Shown here: positions 54,601 to 63,721 of the stretch, in pieces
Position numbering within the stretch: position 1 is the stretch's first letter
How the letters are laid out: every line of letters starts with the position of its first letter
Assembly: GCA_000018565.1 (NCBI GenBank)
Contig: CP000875.1
Span: 2,123,199-2,187,198, forward strand
Direction of reading: 5' to 3'
Origin: Herpetosiphon aurantiacus DSM 785
Lineage (GTDB): Bacteria > Chloroflexota > Chloroflexia > Chloroflexales > Herpetosiphonaceae
Length of the DNA stretch: 64,000 bases
Notes under the pieces: model-generated
What the model was told of the DNA's origin: nothing
Seen by the model: the letters and a program-made list of their open reading frames with translations, nothing else
The model's database searches: none
Translations under genes and position numbers: made by a program

Positions 54601-57600
54601 GCCAACCAGCAGCACCCCGCTACAATCGCCGCTTGAGCAACAATTGGCCGACCTCTGGAGCGTGGCGCTTGGTCAAACTATCGCCAGCCGCGAGGTCAAT
54701 TTCTTCAGCCTCGGCGGCGACTCGATTATTGCCATGCAGGTGGTCAGTCGTGCTCGCGCTGCGGGGCTTAATCTTAGCCCGCGCCAACTTTTTCAGCACC
54801 AAACAATCGCTGAATTGGCGCTGATGCTTGAACAGCAGGCCAGTAGCCTTGCGCTTGAACAACCAAGCTACCAACTCGAAGGCGAGATTGCTTGGACATC
54901 GATTGGCCATTGGTTGCGCGAATTGCGGCCAAACAATCCTCAGCATTTCAATCAAAGCTTGATGTTGGTGGTTGCGCCCGATTTAGCGCCAGCAGCAATC
55001 CAAGCAGCGCTTGATCGTTTGGTCAGCTTGCACCCAATTTTGCGAGTACGCTGGCAATTTGAGCCACAGCAACGCCAGTGGTATGGCGATTCGCGCTCGA
55101 TCAACGTGGCGGTTCAGCATTGCGCCGACGATTCGAATAATTGGCCGACGATGCTTGGGCATATTTGCCAACGCATGCAGCAACATTTGCACTTGGAGCA
55201 TGGCCCAAGTTTTGCCGCAACCTTGGTGCGTACCCCAACCCAAGCCCGCCTGATTTTGGTGGCGCATCACTTGGTGATCGATGGAGTTTCGTGGCGGATT
55301 GTGCTCGAAGATTTAGCTATGGCCTTGAATGGGGCAGCCGCAATTCCCAGCACCACGCCTTGGAGTGTGTGGGCCAATCGGCTCCAAGCTGAAGCCACTC
55401 ATCCCCAATATTTGGCTGATTTGAGCTTTTGGCAGCAGCAAATTGCCAATATCAGCCCTGTGCCACTTGATCATGTGCCCAATAGCGGGCAAAACCTCAC
55501 CCGCGATGCAGTTTTTGTGCACACCACACTTGATCAAGTCACAACCCAAGCCTTGTTGCACGATTGTCAACAAGCAGTGCGGGTGAATATCAACGATCTG
55601 TTGCTGACTGCCTTGACCCAAACCTTAGCAGGCTGGGCCGAACAACGCCATTGGGTGATCGATCTCGAAAGCCATGGGCGATTTAGCCCCGAGCCAAGCG
55701 ACGATCTCAGCCGCAGCGTTGGTTGGTTTACCAGTTTGTATCCGGTTGCACTTGATTTACCTGCCGATCCAGCGCCCTTAGCGGCCTTGAAGGCGATCAA
55801 AGAGCAATTACGGGCAGTGCCAGCGGGCGGTCAGAGTTTTGGGATTTTGCGCTACCTTAATTCGGCAACTGCGCCGCAATTACAGCCAACCCAAGCGGTT
55901 CCCTTGGTTTTCAACTATCTTGGCCAGCTCGATCAGAGCGTCAGCATGCCACCATTACTTGGGATTGCCCCCGAATCGACTGGCGCAGATGTGGCGGCGA
56001 GTACACCACGCGGCCATTTGTTGAATGTGGCTAGCTATATTCGCGATGGTCAGTTGCAGTTCGACTGGGAATACAACCAAACATGGCACCAGCAACAGAC
56101 GATTGAACGTTTGGCTAGCGCCTGTGTTGCTGCACTCAAAGCCTTGATTGGCGCTTGTCGCCAGCAACTCCGCCTGAGCTTAACCCCTAGCGATGTTGCT
56201 TTAGCCAAGCTCGATCAGCCGACGCTTGATCAATTATTGGCGCGGTATCATGGCCAAAACCTCACGCCAGTTGATGTGTATCCCTTAGCTCCCTTGCAAG
56301 TTGGCATGCTCTACCATAGCTTGCTCAATCCTCAATCAAGCGTCTATCTCGAACAAGTTGAGTGGACGGTCAATGGCCCGCTCGATTTGGTCAGTTTGCA
56401 AATTGCTTGGCAGCAAGTTCAGCAGCGCCATGCGGTTTTGCGCACAGCATTTTGTACCGAAGGCTTGCCGCAGCCGCTGCAAATTGTGCTTGAGCATGTC
56501 GATACCCCGTGGCGGGTACTCGATTGGCAAGCCATTGCACCTGATGAACAAGCCGAATTACTTGCGGCTTTGCGCGAAGCCGATCGCACCCAGCCATTCA
56601 GCCTTACCCAAGCGCCCTTGCTGCGCTGGACGTGGATCAAACTAGCAGAACAGCGCTATCACTGTCTCTGGACGCATCATCACTTGCTGCTCGATGGCTG
56701 GTCGATCGCCAATGTGTTGGCCGAATTATTTGGCATCTATGGTCATGTTGATCAAGCTCAACCACTGCAATTAGCTCCAGCGGTCGCCTATCGCGACTAC
56801 ATTGCCTGGGCCACGAGCTACGATCAGCAGCAGGCGCAGCAGTTTTGGCGCGACTATTTGGCCGATTTGACTGAACCAACACCGTTGCCTGCGCCACATG
56901 CAGCGCCCCAGGCAACCAGCGGCTATCACGAATATAGCCTGCAACTTACGCCAAGCCAGACCCAAGCGCTTCAGCAGTGGGCACGCCAACAGCATGTCAC
57001 TTTGAATACCTTGGTGCAAGGCGCTTGGGCAGTGCTGCTTGGTCGCTACAATGCGCTCGATGATGTGCTGTTTGGCGCGACGGTGGCAGGCCGACCAACC
57101 GACATTGCAGGCATGGAGCATTTAGTTGGCTTGTGTATCAATAGCTTGCCTGTACGGGTCAAGCTCGATTCGCAACAACCGATTGTGGCATGGTTACAAG
57201 CCTTGCAAGCCCAACAAAGCCGTTGCAACGATTTTGCGGCCACGCCATTGACCACAATTCAGCAGGCCAGCCAGATTCCCGCTAGCCAACACTTATTTGA
57301 AACGTTGCTGGTTTTTGAAAACTACCCGATTGCCGCTAGTGTTGAGCAAGCAGTCAGCGATTTGGCGATTGTTGATGCGAAAACTACTGAGCAAACCAAC
57401 TTACCGCTGACCTTGTTGGTGCTGCCTGATGCTGCGCTGACTTTGAAGTTGAGCTATGACCAAGCGGTGTATTCAACAACTCGCATCGCTCAACTTGCCC
57501 GCCATTTGGCCCATGTGCTCCAACAACTGCCGTTGGCCACCACGGTTGGCGAATTAAGCGTGCTCGATGCCGCCGAACAAGCCCAATTGCTCAATGAGTG

Positions 57601-59467
57601 GAATAACACCGCCCAAATTTGGGATTCAAGCGAGCTTTTGGTTGATGTATTGGCTCAGCAAGTGCAGCGCACGCCCAACGCTCCGGCACTCTCTGATGAA
57701 CATCATCACTACAGCTATGCCGAGCTGGATCAGCGAGTAACCCAGCTTGCCGCCAGCTTGCAAGCCCATGGCGTGCAGGTTGATGATCGGGTTGGGGTGT
57801 TGATGGAGCGCTCGGCACAACTGGTAATTGCACTTTTGGCGATTGTCAAAGCGGGCGCTGCTTATGTGCCGTTTGATCCAGCCTACCCCAGCGAGCGGGT
57901 CTTGGCGATGCTGGCTGATGCTGCGCCACGGGTGGTGATCACTGATACTCCCAAACTCGGCCAAGCCACAATTCCGGTCTTGCTGTTTGATCAAGCGTGG
58001 CAGCCAAACCACAGCCTGAGCTTTAATCCGCCAATAATCCACCCACTCAACGCGGCCTATATGATTTACACCTCTGGCTCGACCGGCAAGCCCAAAGGCG
58101 TGATCAACAGCCATCAGGCGATTGTTAACCGCTTGTTGTGGATGCAGCAGCGCTATCAATTAACAGCGGCTGATGTGGTGTTGCAAAAAACGCCCTACAG
58201 CTTTGATGTTTCGGTCTGGGAATTTTTCTGGCCGCTGATGACTGGCGCTAAATTGGTGGTTGCTCGTCCGGCGGGTCACCTTGATCGACGCTATTTGGCT
58301 GAGACGATTCAGGCCCAAAAGGTAACCACAATTCACTTTGTGCCGTCGATGCTCAGCTTATTTTTGGAAGAACCACAAGCAGCCAATTGCACGAGCTTGC
58401 GTCAAGTTTTTTGCAGTGGCGAGGCCTTGAGCGCCGAAACCAGCGCTCGTTTTTGCCAAACGTTGAATGCCGATTTACATAACTTGTATGGGCCAACTGA
58501 AGCGGCGGTTGATGTGAGTGCCTGGCATTATCAACCGAACGCCGAGCCAAGCGTGCCAATTGGCCGCCCGATTGCCAACACCCAGCTTTATATTCTCGAT
58601 GCCCGAATGCAGCCAGTGCCGGTTGGGGTTGCTGGCGAGTTGCTGATTGGTGGGCTGAATTTGGCGCGAGGTTATGCTGAACGCCCCGATTTGACCGCCG
58701 AGCGTTTTATTCCCCATCCCTACGCTAGCCAAGCAGGCGCACGTTTGTATCGTACTGGCGATTTGGCTCGTTGGCGCGATGATGGCGCGATTGAATACCT
58801 TGGCCGCAACGATTTCCAAATCAAAGTGCGCGGTATTCGGGTTGAGTTGGGCGAGATTGAACATCAACTCAGCCAACATCCAGCGATTGCGCAAATCGTT
58901 GTACATCATCATGCTGGGCAATTGGTGGCCTATTGGGTTGCGCGGCCAGATCAGGCTGTGCCCGAAGAAACTGCCTTGCGCTCGTGGTTGCGGGCGCGAC
59001 TGCCTGAGGCCATGATTCCGGCGCATTGGCTGCAATTGGCTGAATTGCCCTTGAGCAGCAATGGCAAGTTGAATCGCAAAGCCTTGCCAACCCCGCAACT
59101 TGGCGCAGAAACCCCACAACGTCAGCCGCAAAATGCACTGGAACAAACCATCGCGGCAATTTGGTCAGTGGTGCTCGAACGTCCAATTAACCAAGTTGAA
59201 CGGCCATTTTTCGACCTTGGCGGCCATTCTTTGGCCTTGATTCAAGTTCATAGCCGCTTGGAAACAGCCTTAAATCGTTCAATCGAATTGATGTTGTTGT
59301 TTGAGCACCCAACGATTGCGGCCTTGGCCGTAGCCCTGAGCGAACAACCAAGCGAGTTAACACCAACGATCGAAGATCAAGTCCACCAACGTAGCCAACG
59401 CCAACAAAGCCAAGCCCAACGCCGTCAACGCCGCCAACAAGTCCAGCTTAATCTTGATGAGGAATAA
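51677..59467 (+). CDS. NRPS, two modules: C-A(Thr)-PCP-E then C-A(Ser)-PCP
   Basis: 2596 residues, GTG start two bases after the previous stop. Module one: C (His141-His142...Asp146), A about 455-965, PCP Ser1016 (SLGGDSII), E with His1197-His1198...Asp1202. Module two: C about 1530-1960 (His1668-His1669...Asp1673), A about 1985-2470, PCP Ser2518 (DLGGHSLA). Pocket residues give D-F-W-N-I-G-M-V-H, the exact Thr code, and D-V-W-H-F-S-L-V-D, a Ser code. The N-terminus DIYELSPMQQGMLFH is typical of C domains accepting a D-residue, consistent with the upstream E. The C-terminal tail rich in Arg and Gln may serve as a docking linker to the following PKS. Confidence 0.95.
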   Translation: MDNIQDIYELSPMQQGMLFHTIASPTAGMYLEQVQSRLRGQLDLACFRQAWHMVVARHTILRSGFFWEELEKPLQVVYEAVELPFQVLDWRTLSAAQQAYELDILLENDRQQPFALDQAPLQRWVVVQLADDQWHWVWTFHHLLLDGWSVALLFEEVLQHYAALRRGTTLNQAPAPAYRAYIDWLQQHDQAQAEQFWRGYLADFSYPTPLPLQRSSQRSMSQRFAEYNQQLTSAETSQLQSWARQSQVTLNTCVQAAWAYLLAQHSQTNDVVFGATFAERPAEIYQSEQLIGLCINTLPIRAKCEPSQSPQTWLQTLQAAYGELQQHSASALVDIQRWSELAHGSSLFESIVVFENYPLQATDASQAGLQIEQLSLAEHTNYPVTLIVVPGEQLRLSLSVDHDRYDQASAELLLAQLQRILLSLTTASSVAELSLVTPNQRANLQAWGNWQAPNYAPPLCLHEWFAQQVQAHPKAKALSFEDTWLSYAELDQRSNQVAHGLIAQGVTVGNLVGLCVERSLELVVGILAILKAGAAYVPLDPTYPRERLAFVQADAAIRHIVTQRHLRDVVQAEQCYLLDQPMDAYPTTPPSVVCSTENPAYVIYTSGSTGNPKGVVVSHANVARLMLATNAWYQFNQHDVWTLFHSYAFDFSVWELWGALLYGGHLVVVPYWVSRNPEAFHQLLRQQHVTVLNQTPSAFYQLIQADSLAEQRLALRTVIFGGEALDLAQLAPWFARYGDQQPQLVNMYGITETTVHVTYRPIRLADLQAGLGSVIGCPIPDLALAVLDAQGRQAGVGVAGELYVGGAGVAQGYLERPELNAQRFIQADASTPDLPSNSRWYRSGDLVRYWPNGELEYLGRIDLQVKIRGFRIELGEIEAALSQHAAVQSAAVIVREDRPGHKRLVGYLIAKTQMRSVGAQTDPSLDLAAINQQLRERLPEYMWPSALIELASFPLTSNGKLDRQALPAPEAEQATPTSSTPLQSPLEQQLADLWSVALGQTIASREVNFFSLGGDSIIAMQVVSRARAAGLNLSPRQLFQHQTIAELALMLEQQASSLALEQPSYQLEGEIAWTSIGHWLRELRPNNPQHFNQSLMLVVAPDLAPAAIQAALDRLVSLHPILRVRWQFEPQQRQWYGDSRSINVAVQHCADDSNNWPTMLGHICQRMQQHLHLEHGPSFAATLVRTPTQARLILVAHHLVIDGVSWRIVLEDLAMALNGAAAIPSTTPWSVWANRLQAEATHPQYLADLSFWQQQIANISPVPLDHVPNSGQNLTRDAVFVHTTLDQVTTQALLHDCQQAVRVNINDLLLTALTQTLAGWAEQRHWVIDLESHGRFSPEPSDDLSRSVGWFTSLYPVALDLPADPAPLAALKAIKEQLRAVPAGGQSFGILRYLNSATAPQLQPTQAVPLVFNYLGQLDQSVSMPPLLGIAPESTGADVAASTPRGHLLNVASYIRDGQLQFDWEYNQTWHQQQTIERLASACVAALKALIGACRQQLRLSLTPSDVALAKLDQPTLDQLLARYHGQNLTPVDVYPLAPLQVGMLYHSLLNPQSSVYLEQVEWTVNGPLDLVSLQIAWQQVQQRHAVLRTAFCTEGLPQPLQIVLEHVDTPWRVLDWQAIAPDEQAELLAALREADRTQPFSLTQAPLLRWTWIKLAEQRYHCLWTHHHLLLDGWSIANVLAELFGIYGHVDQAQPLQLAPAVAYRDYIAWATSYDQQQAQQFWRDYLADLTEPTPLPAPHAAPQATSGYHEYSLQLTPSQTQALQQWARQQHVTLNTLVQGAWAVLLGRYNALDDVLFGATVAGRPTDIAGMEHLVGLCINSLPVRVKLDSQQPIVAWLQALQAQQSRCNDFAATPLTTIQQASQIPASQHLFETLLVFENYPIAASVEQAVSDLAIVDAKTTEQTNLPLTLLVLPDAALTLKLSYDQAVYSTTRIAQLARHLAHVLQQLPLATTVGELSVLDAAEQAQLLNEWNNTAQIWDSSELLVDVLAQQVQRTPNAPALSDEHHHYSYAELDQRVTQLAASLQAHGVQVDDRVGVLMERSAQLVIALLAIVKAGAAYVPFDPAYPSERVLAMLADAAPRVVITDTPKLGQATIPVLLFDQAWQPNHSLSFNPPIIHPLNAAYMIYTSGSTGKPKGVINSHQAIVNRLLWMQQRYQLTAADVVLQKTPYSFDVSVWEFFWPLMTGAKLVVARPAGHLDRRYLAETIQAQKVTTIHFVPSMLSLFLEEPQAANCTSLRQVFCSGEALSAETSARFCQTLNADLHNLYGPTEAAVDVSAWHYQPNAEPSVPIGRPIANTQLYILDARMQPVPVGVAGELLIGGLNLARGYAERPDLTAERFIPHPYASQAGARLYRTGDLARWRDDGAIEYLGRNDFQIKVRGIRVELGEIEHQLSQHPAIAQIVVHHHAGQLVAYWVARPDQAVPEETALRSWLRARLPEAMIPAHWLQLAELPLSSNGKLNRKALPTPQLGAETPQRQPQNALEQTIAAIWSVVLERPINQVERPFFDLGGHSLALIQVHSRLETALNRSIELMLLFEHPTIAALAVALSEQPSELTPTIEDQVHQRSQRQQSQAQRRQRRQQVQLNLDEE
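53040..54590 (+). other. Adenylation domain 3, predicted Thr
   Basis: Pocket code D-F-W-N-I-G-M-V-H from FDFSVWEL, VLNQTPS, VIFGGEA and NMYGITETTVH, identical to the known threonine code. Followed by PCP and E, so D-Thr or D-allo-Thr. Confidence 0.88.
57630..59090 (+). other. Adenylation domain 4, predicted Ser
   Basis: Pocket code D-V-W-H-F-S-L-V-D from FDVSVWEF, TIHFVPS, VFCSGEA and NLYGPTEAAVD, within one or two conservative changes of the serine code DVWHLSLID. No E domain follows, so L-Ser is expected. Confidence 0.85.
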
Positions 59468-59470
59468 TTG

Positions 59471-62400
59471 ATGCACGCCTATACCGACACTGATATTGCA
59501 ATCATTGGGATGGCTGGACGCTTCCCAGGGGCCAACAATCTGACAACCTTTTGGCATAATATCTGCCAAGGAATTGTCTGCATTACCGATCTAGATCTGC
59601 GACAACTTCAGGCCAGCGGAATCGACCAAGCCCTGCTCAACGATCCCGCCTACGTCAAACGTGCGCCCTTGCTGCTTGACGATATTGCTGGCTTTGATCA
59701 TAACTTTTGGGGCATTACGCCCAATGAGGCCGCCTTGCTTGATCCACAGCAGCGGATGTTGCTGGAATGTGCATGGGAAGCCTTGGAGCAGGCGGGCTAT
59801 GCGCTTAAACAGCCACAAAAAGTTGGGGTTTTTGTGGGAGTCGGCGCAAATAACTATTTGTTGCAACAGGTGCTAGCCAATCCAAGCGCAATCGAGCGCA
59901 ATGGCGATTATGCCGTGATGCTCGCCAATGATAAAGATTATGCGCCAACCCGAATTTCATTCAAGCTGAATTTGCTCGGGCCGAGCGTCAGCGTGCAAAC
60001 CGCCTGCTCAACCTCGTTGGTGGCAACCCATATGGCAATTCAGAGCATTCTGAATGGCGAAAGTGCGATGGCGCTGGCTGGTGGCGCAGCGCTGCGGATT
60101 CCCCAAATGCAAGGCCACCTCTATCAAGCTGGCATGATCCACTCGCCTGATGGCAATTGCAAGCCTTTTACCAGCGAGGCGGCGGGCACAATTGGCAGTA
60201 GCGGCGCTGGCATGGTGTTGCTCAAACGAGCGATTGATGCAGTAGCTGATGGCGATCCAATTTGGGCAGTGATCAAGGGGAGCGCAATTAATAATGATGG
60301 CGCTCAGAAAGTTGGCTTTACCGCACCAAGCATCAAGGGTCAGGCCCAGGTTGTGGCCGAAGCCTTGGCCTTGGCCGAAGTTGAGCCGAGCATGGTTGGC
60401 TACCTTGAAACCCATGGCACCGCGACCAACCTTGGCGATCCAATCGAGTTAGCAGCGCTCAAAAAGGTTTTTGGGGCAACTGCTGCACAAGCCTGGTGCG
60501 CCTTAGGCACGCTCAAAGCTAATATTGGTCATCTCGATAATGCGGCTGGGGTGGCAGGCTTGATCAAAACTGCCTTGGCCCTTCATCATCGCCAACGACC
60601 ACCAACCGCCTATGCCACCATTCCACATAGCAATTTGCAACAATCACCATTTTATTTGAACCCGACTGCGAGCGCTTGGGATGCAAATCTTTATGCTGGA
60701 GTCAGTTCATTTGGCATTGGCGGTACGAATGCCCATGTGGTGCTGGCGGCAGCCGAACCAATCGCCAAGCAAGCTCAGGCTGAATCATGGCAATTGCTGC
60801 CAATTTCGGCGGCCAGCGTTTGGTCGCTAGAGCAGCAAACCGAGCGGCTGGCGGCGCATCTGCAAACTAACCCAGCGCAATCGTTGGCTGATGTAGCCTA
60901 TACCCTGCAAACTGCACGGCAAGCCTTTGCTCAACGCAGTTTTGTGGTTGCCAAAAGCCATGAACAAGCCAGCCAAGCCTTGTTGACCAGCCCAATCCGT
61001 GAGTTTGCCAGCCAACCGCCCAAGGTTGCTTGGCTCTTTTCGGGGCAGGGCAGCCAATGTGCTGGGATGGCCGCTGAACTCTATCAGCAAGCACCCGCTT
61101 TTCGCCAAGCAATTGATCTGGTGAATCGCTATGCTCAACCCTTACTCGGCTACGATCTGCGGCAAATGATGTTCGATCATTCGGGCGATCTGACGGCGAC
61201 GAACGTCGCGCAGCCATGTTTGTTTATGCTGGAATATGCCTTGGCGCAACAATGGTTGGCGTGGGGCATTCAACCACAAGCCTTGTTTGGCCATAGCATT
61301 GGCGAATATGTGGCCGCTTGTGTTGCCAATGTGCTGGATTTACCGACTGCTGTGCGCTTGGTGGTGGTGCGTGGCCAGTTGATGAACCAATTGCCTAGCG
61401 GAGCGATGCTCAGCATTAACGCCAGCCGCGATCAGATTCAGCCAATCTTGCCTGCTGAACTTGATTTGGCGGCGATCAATACCAATCAGCTGTTGGTGGT
61501 CGCTGGTGAGCATGTGGCGATCCAAGCCTTTCAGCAGCAATTGAACGAGCGTGGCATCGAATCACGCATACTGCACACCTCGCATGCCTTTCATTCGCGA
61601 GCAATGCAGCCGATGTTGGCAGCGTTTCGCCAGCACTTTGCCGATGTGCAACTTCAAGCGCCAACCATCCCGATCCTCTCGAATGTGAGTGGTACATGGC
61701 TGACGGCGGTCCAAGCTACCAGTGTTGACTATTGGCTTGAACAGATTGTTAATCCAGTGCAGTGTGCTGCTTGTTTGGCCCAGTTGTTGGCCGATGATGC
61801 TTGGATTGTGCAGGAGCTTGGGCCTGGGCATACGCTGGCAACCTTTGCCCGTGCCAGCCAGGCTGCTCAAACGCCGTTGATTCTCACCAGTTTGCCGCAT
61901 CCACAGGTTAAGCAAGCCGATTTAGCCGTGATGTTGCAAAGTTTAGGTCAATTGTGGCAAGCAGGCATGACGGTGCTGTGGCAGGCTCTACATCAAACAT
62001 CATGTCATAAAGTTTGGTTGCCAACCTATGCGTTCGATCACCAACGCCATTGGATTGAGGCAGAACAGGCCCACGCACCCCGCGCAAGCAATCAAATAAG
62101 CATCAATACCCCAACCTGGCAGGCTCAAAGCTTGGCAACCACCCCAATCCAAGCCAGCACCTGGCTGGTGTGGGGCAGCCAACCAAGCACTATCGAACGG
62201 CTGCTCGAACAATTTGCCGCCGATCAGCAGCTCTATATTTGCAATCAAGATACGTTTGCCCAACAGAGCAAACAACTTAATTCTACGACCAGCCAAATCA
62301 TCTATTTCAGCAACTTCAGCAGCCTCTCAGCATGGTCAGCCGCCGCTGATCTGTTGACGATCGCCAAGCGGGTGCGCGAGTTGGGGCTAGCCCAGGTACA

Positions 62401-63721
62401 TTTGCATGTTGTAAGCAGCCAGAGTTTGGCGATTGCTCCGCATGAAGATCTCAACCCGCATGATGCTGCATTGCGCGGGGTGGCGATGGTTTTGGCCCAA
62501 GAATATCCCGAAATCAGCAGCCATTGGCTTGACCTTGATTTTACCCATCAAGCGTGGCCGAGTATGTTGGCCCAAGAGCTACAAAGTGCCAGCGAGCCAG
62601 TGGTGGCATTGCGTGGTTTCAATCGGTTTGTGCCGCAGGCCAGGGTTGCAAGCTTACCAACCAATCAGCAGGGCTTCCTCGTTGGTGGTTGCTATTTGAT
62701 TACGGGTGGCAACGGCGGACTGGGTCGTCAAATTGCGCTCCAACTAGCCCAACAATATCAGGCCAAGATCGCAATTTTGAGCCGTTCGCTCGTGCCTGAG
62801 TCGCCCGCTGCCTATGATTTGCAACAGCAGATTACCGAACGTGGTGGTGAGGCCTTAATTATTCAGGCCGATGTGGCACAGCCTAAACAATTAGCCGAAG
62901 CCTTGGCGCTGGTCGAAACCCATTGGGGCCAATGTCATGGCCTGATTCACGCAGCGGGCAGTGCCGCCCAAATTGCTTGTACTGACACCACCCAAGCAAC
63001 TTGGGATGCGCTGATGGCGGCCAAGCTCCAGGGAACCCAAAACCTTGCCATGATGGTGCGGCCTTGGAAACTCGATTGGGCGGTGGTGATGTCGTCGTTG
63101 GCCAGTGATTTGGGTGGGCTGGGCTTTGCCTGCTATGCCAGCGCCAACATTGCCCAACATGCCATCGTGCATCAACTCAATCAATCAAGCGCTGTACCGT
63201 GGTATTGCATCAACTGGGATGGTTGGCAAAGCGCCGATGAAGCCGATCCTCAACGCTTGAGCTTTGAACAAGGCTGGGCTGCGCTAAGTGCGATTGTCCA
63301 ACAACGCGGCGTACTCAACCCGCAAGTAGTTGTGGGTGATGTTGCTGCACGTCGTCAGCGCTGGCTCTATCCACAACCGACAGTTGCTGCGCCAATCACG
63401 ACGCATCGTCCACGTTCAGCCAATTTCGAGGCTCCACGCAGCCAACTTGAACAGCAACTTGCGGCAATTTGGCACGATTTACTCGGCGTAAACGAACTTA
63501 GCATTCATGATAATTTCTTCGATTTGGGCGGCCATTCGTTGTTAGCAACCCAAGTGCTTGGCCGAATTCGTCAGCAACTTCAACTTGATCTACCGCTACA
63601 GCTGCTTTTTGAAGCGCCAACCCTTCAAGGCTTGGCCGAGCATATTCGGCAGCAGCAGCTTAGCCAAACGTTACAAGCCCAAGCAGTTGGCGGTGGCGAG
63701 CGTGAGGAGATTGAGTTATGA
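59471..63721 (+). CDS. Type I PKS module: KS-AT-KR-ACP
   Basis: 1416 residues from ATG at 59471 (GAGGA seven bases upstream; a TTG just before it is not needed). KS with Cys179 (QTACSTS), His315 (ETHGTAT) and His354 (NIGHLDN). AT with Ser609 (GHSIGEY) and His705-Ala-Phe-His708, the malonyl-CoA type. KR about 1070-1260 with ITGGNGGLGRQ and Tyr1222 in ACYASANIAQ. ACP Ser1356 (DLGGHSLLATQ). There is no dehydratase or enoylreductase. It should extend the peptidyl chain by C2 and reduce the keto group to a hydroxyl, making a statine-like gamma-amino-beta-hydroxy unit from the preceding Ser. ATGA overlap with the next NRPS gene. Confidence 0.94.
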   Translation: MHAYTDTDIAIIGMAGRFPGANNLTTFWHNICQGIVCITDLDLRQLQASGIDQALLNDPAYVKRAPLLLDDIAGFDHNFWGITPNEAALLDPQQRMLLECAWEALEQAGYALKQPQKVGVFVGVGANNYLLQQVLANPSAIERNGDYAVMLANDKDYAPTRISFKLNLLGPSVSVQTACSTSLVATHMAIQSILNGESAMALAGGAALRIPQMQGHLYQAGMIHSPDGNCKPFTSEAAGTIGSSGAGMVLLKRAIDAVADGDPIWAVIKGSAINNDGAQKVGFTAPSIKGQAQVVAEALALAEVEPSMVGYLETHGTATNLGDPIELAALKKVFGATAAQAWCALGTLKANIGHLDNAAGVAGLIKTALALHHRQRPPTAYATIPHSNLQQSPFYLNPTASAWDANLYAGVSSFGIGGTNAHVVLAAAEPIAKQAQAESWQLLPISAASVWSLEQQTERLAAHLQTNPAQSLADVAYTLQTARQAFAQRSFVVAKSHEQASQALLTSPIREFASQPPKVAWLFSGQGSQCAGMAAELYQQAPAFRQAIDLVNRYAQPLLGYDLRQMMFDHSGDLTATNVAQPCLFMLEYALAQQWLAWGIQPQALFGHSIGEYVAACVANVLDLPTAVRLVVVRGQLMNQLPSGAMLSINASRDQIQPILPAELDLAAINTNQLLVVAGEHVAIQAFQQQLNERGIESRILHTSHAFHSRAMQPMLAAFRQHFADVQLQAPTIPILSNVSGTWLTAVQATSVDYWLEQIVNPVQCAACLAQLLADDAWIVQELGPGHTLATFARASQAAQTPLILTSLPHPQVKQADLAVMLQSLGQLWQAGMTVLWQALHQTSCHKVWLPTYAFDHQRHWIEAEQAHAPRASNQISINTPTWQAQSLATTPIQASTWLVWGSQPSTIERLLEQFAADQQLYICNQDTFAQQSKQLNSTTSQIIYFSNFSSLSAWSAAADLLTIAKRVRELGLAQVHLHVVSSQSLAIAPHEDLNPHDAALRGVAMVLAQEYPEISSHWLDLDFTHQAWPSMLAQELQSASEPVVALRGFNRFVPQARVASLPTNQQGFLVGGCYLITGGNGGLGRQIALQLAQQYQAKIAILSRSLVPESPAAYDLQQQITERGGEALIIQADVAQPKQLAEALALVETHWGQCHGLIHAAGSAAQIACTDTTQATWDALMAAKLQGTQNLAMMVRPWKLDWAVVMSSLASDLGGLGFACYASANIAQHAIVHQLNQSSAVPWYCINWDGWQSADEADPQRLSFEQGWAALSAIVQQRGVLNPQVVVGDVAARRQRWLYPQPTVAAPITTHRPRSANFEAPRSQLEQQLAAIWHDLLGVNELSIHDNFFDLGGHSLLATQVLGRIRQQLQLDLPLQLLFEAPTLQGLAEHIRQQQLSQTLQAQAVGGGEREEIEL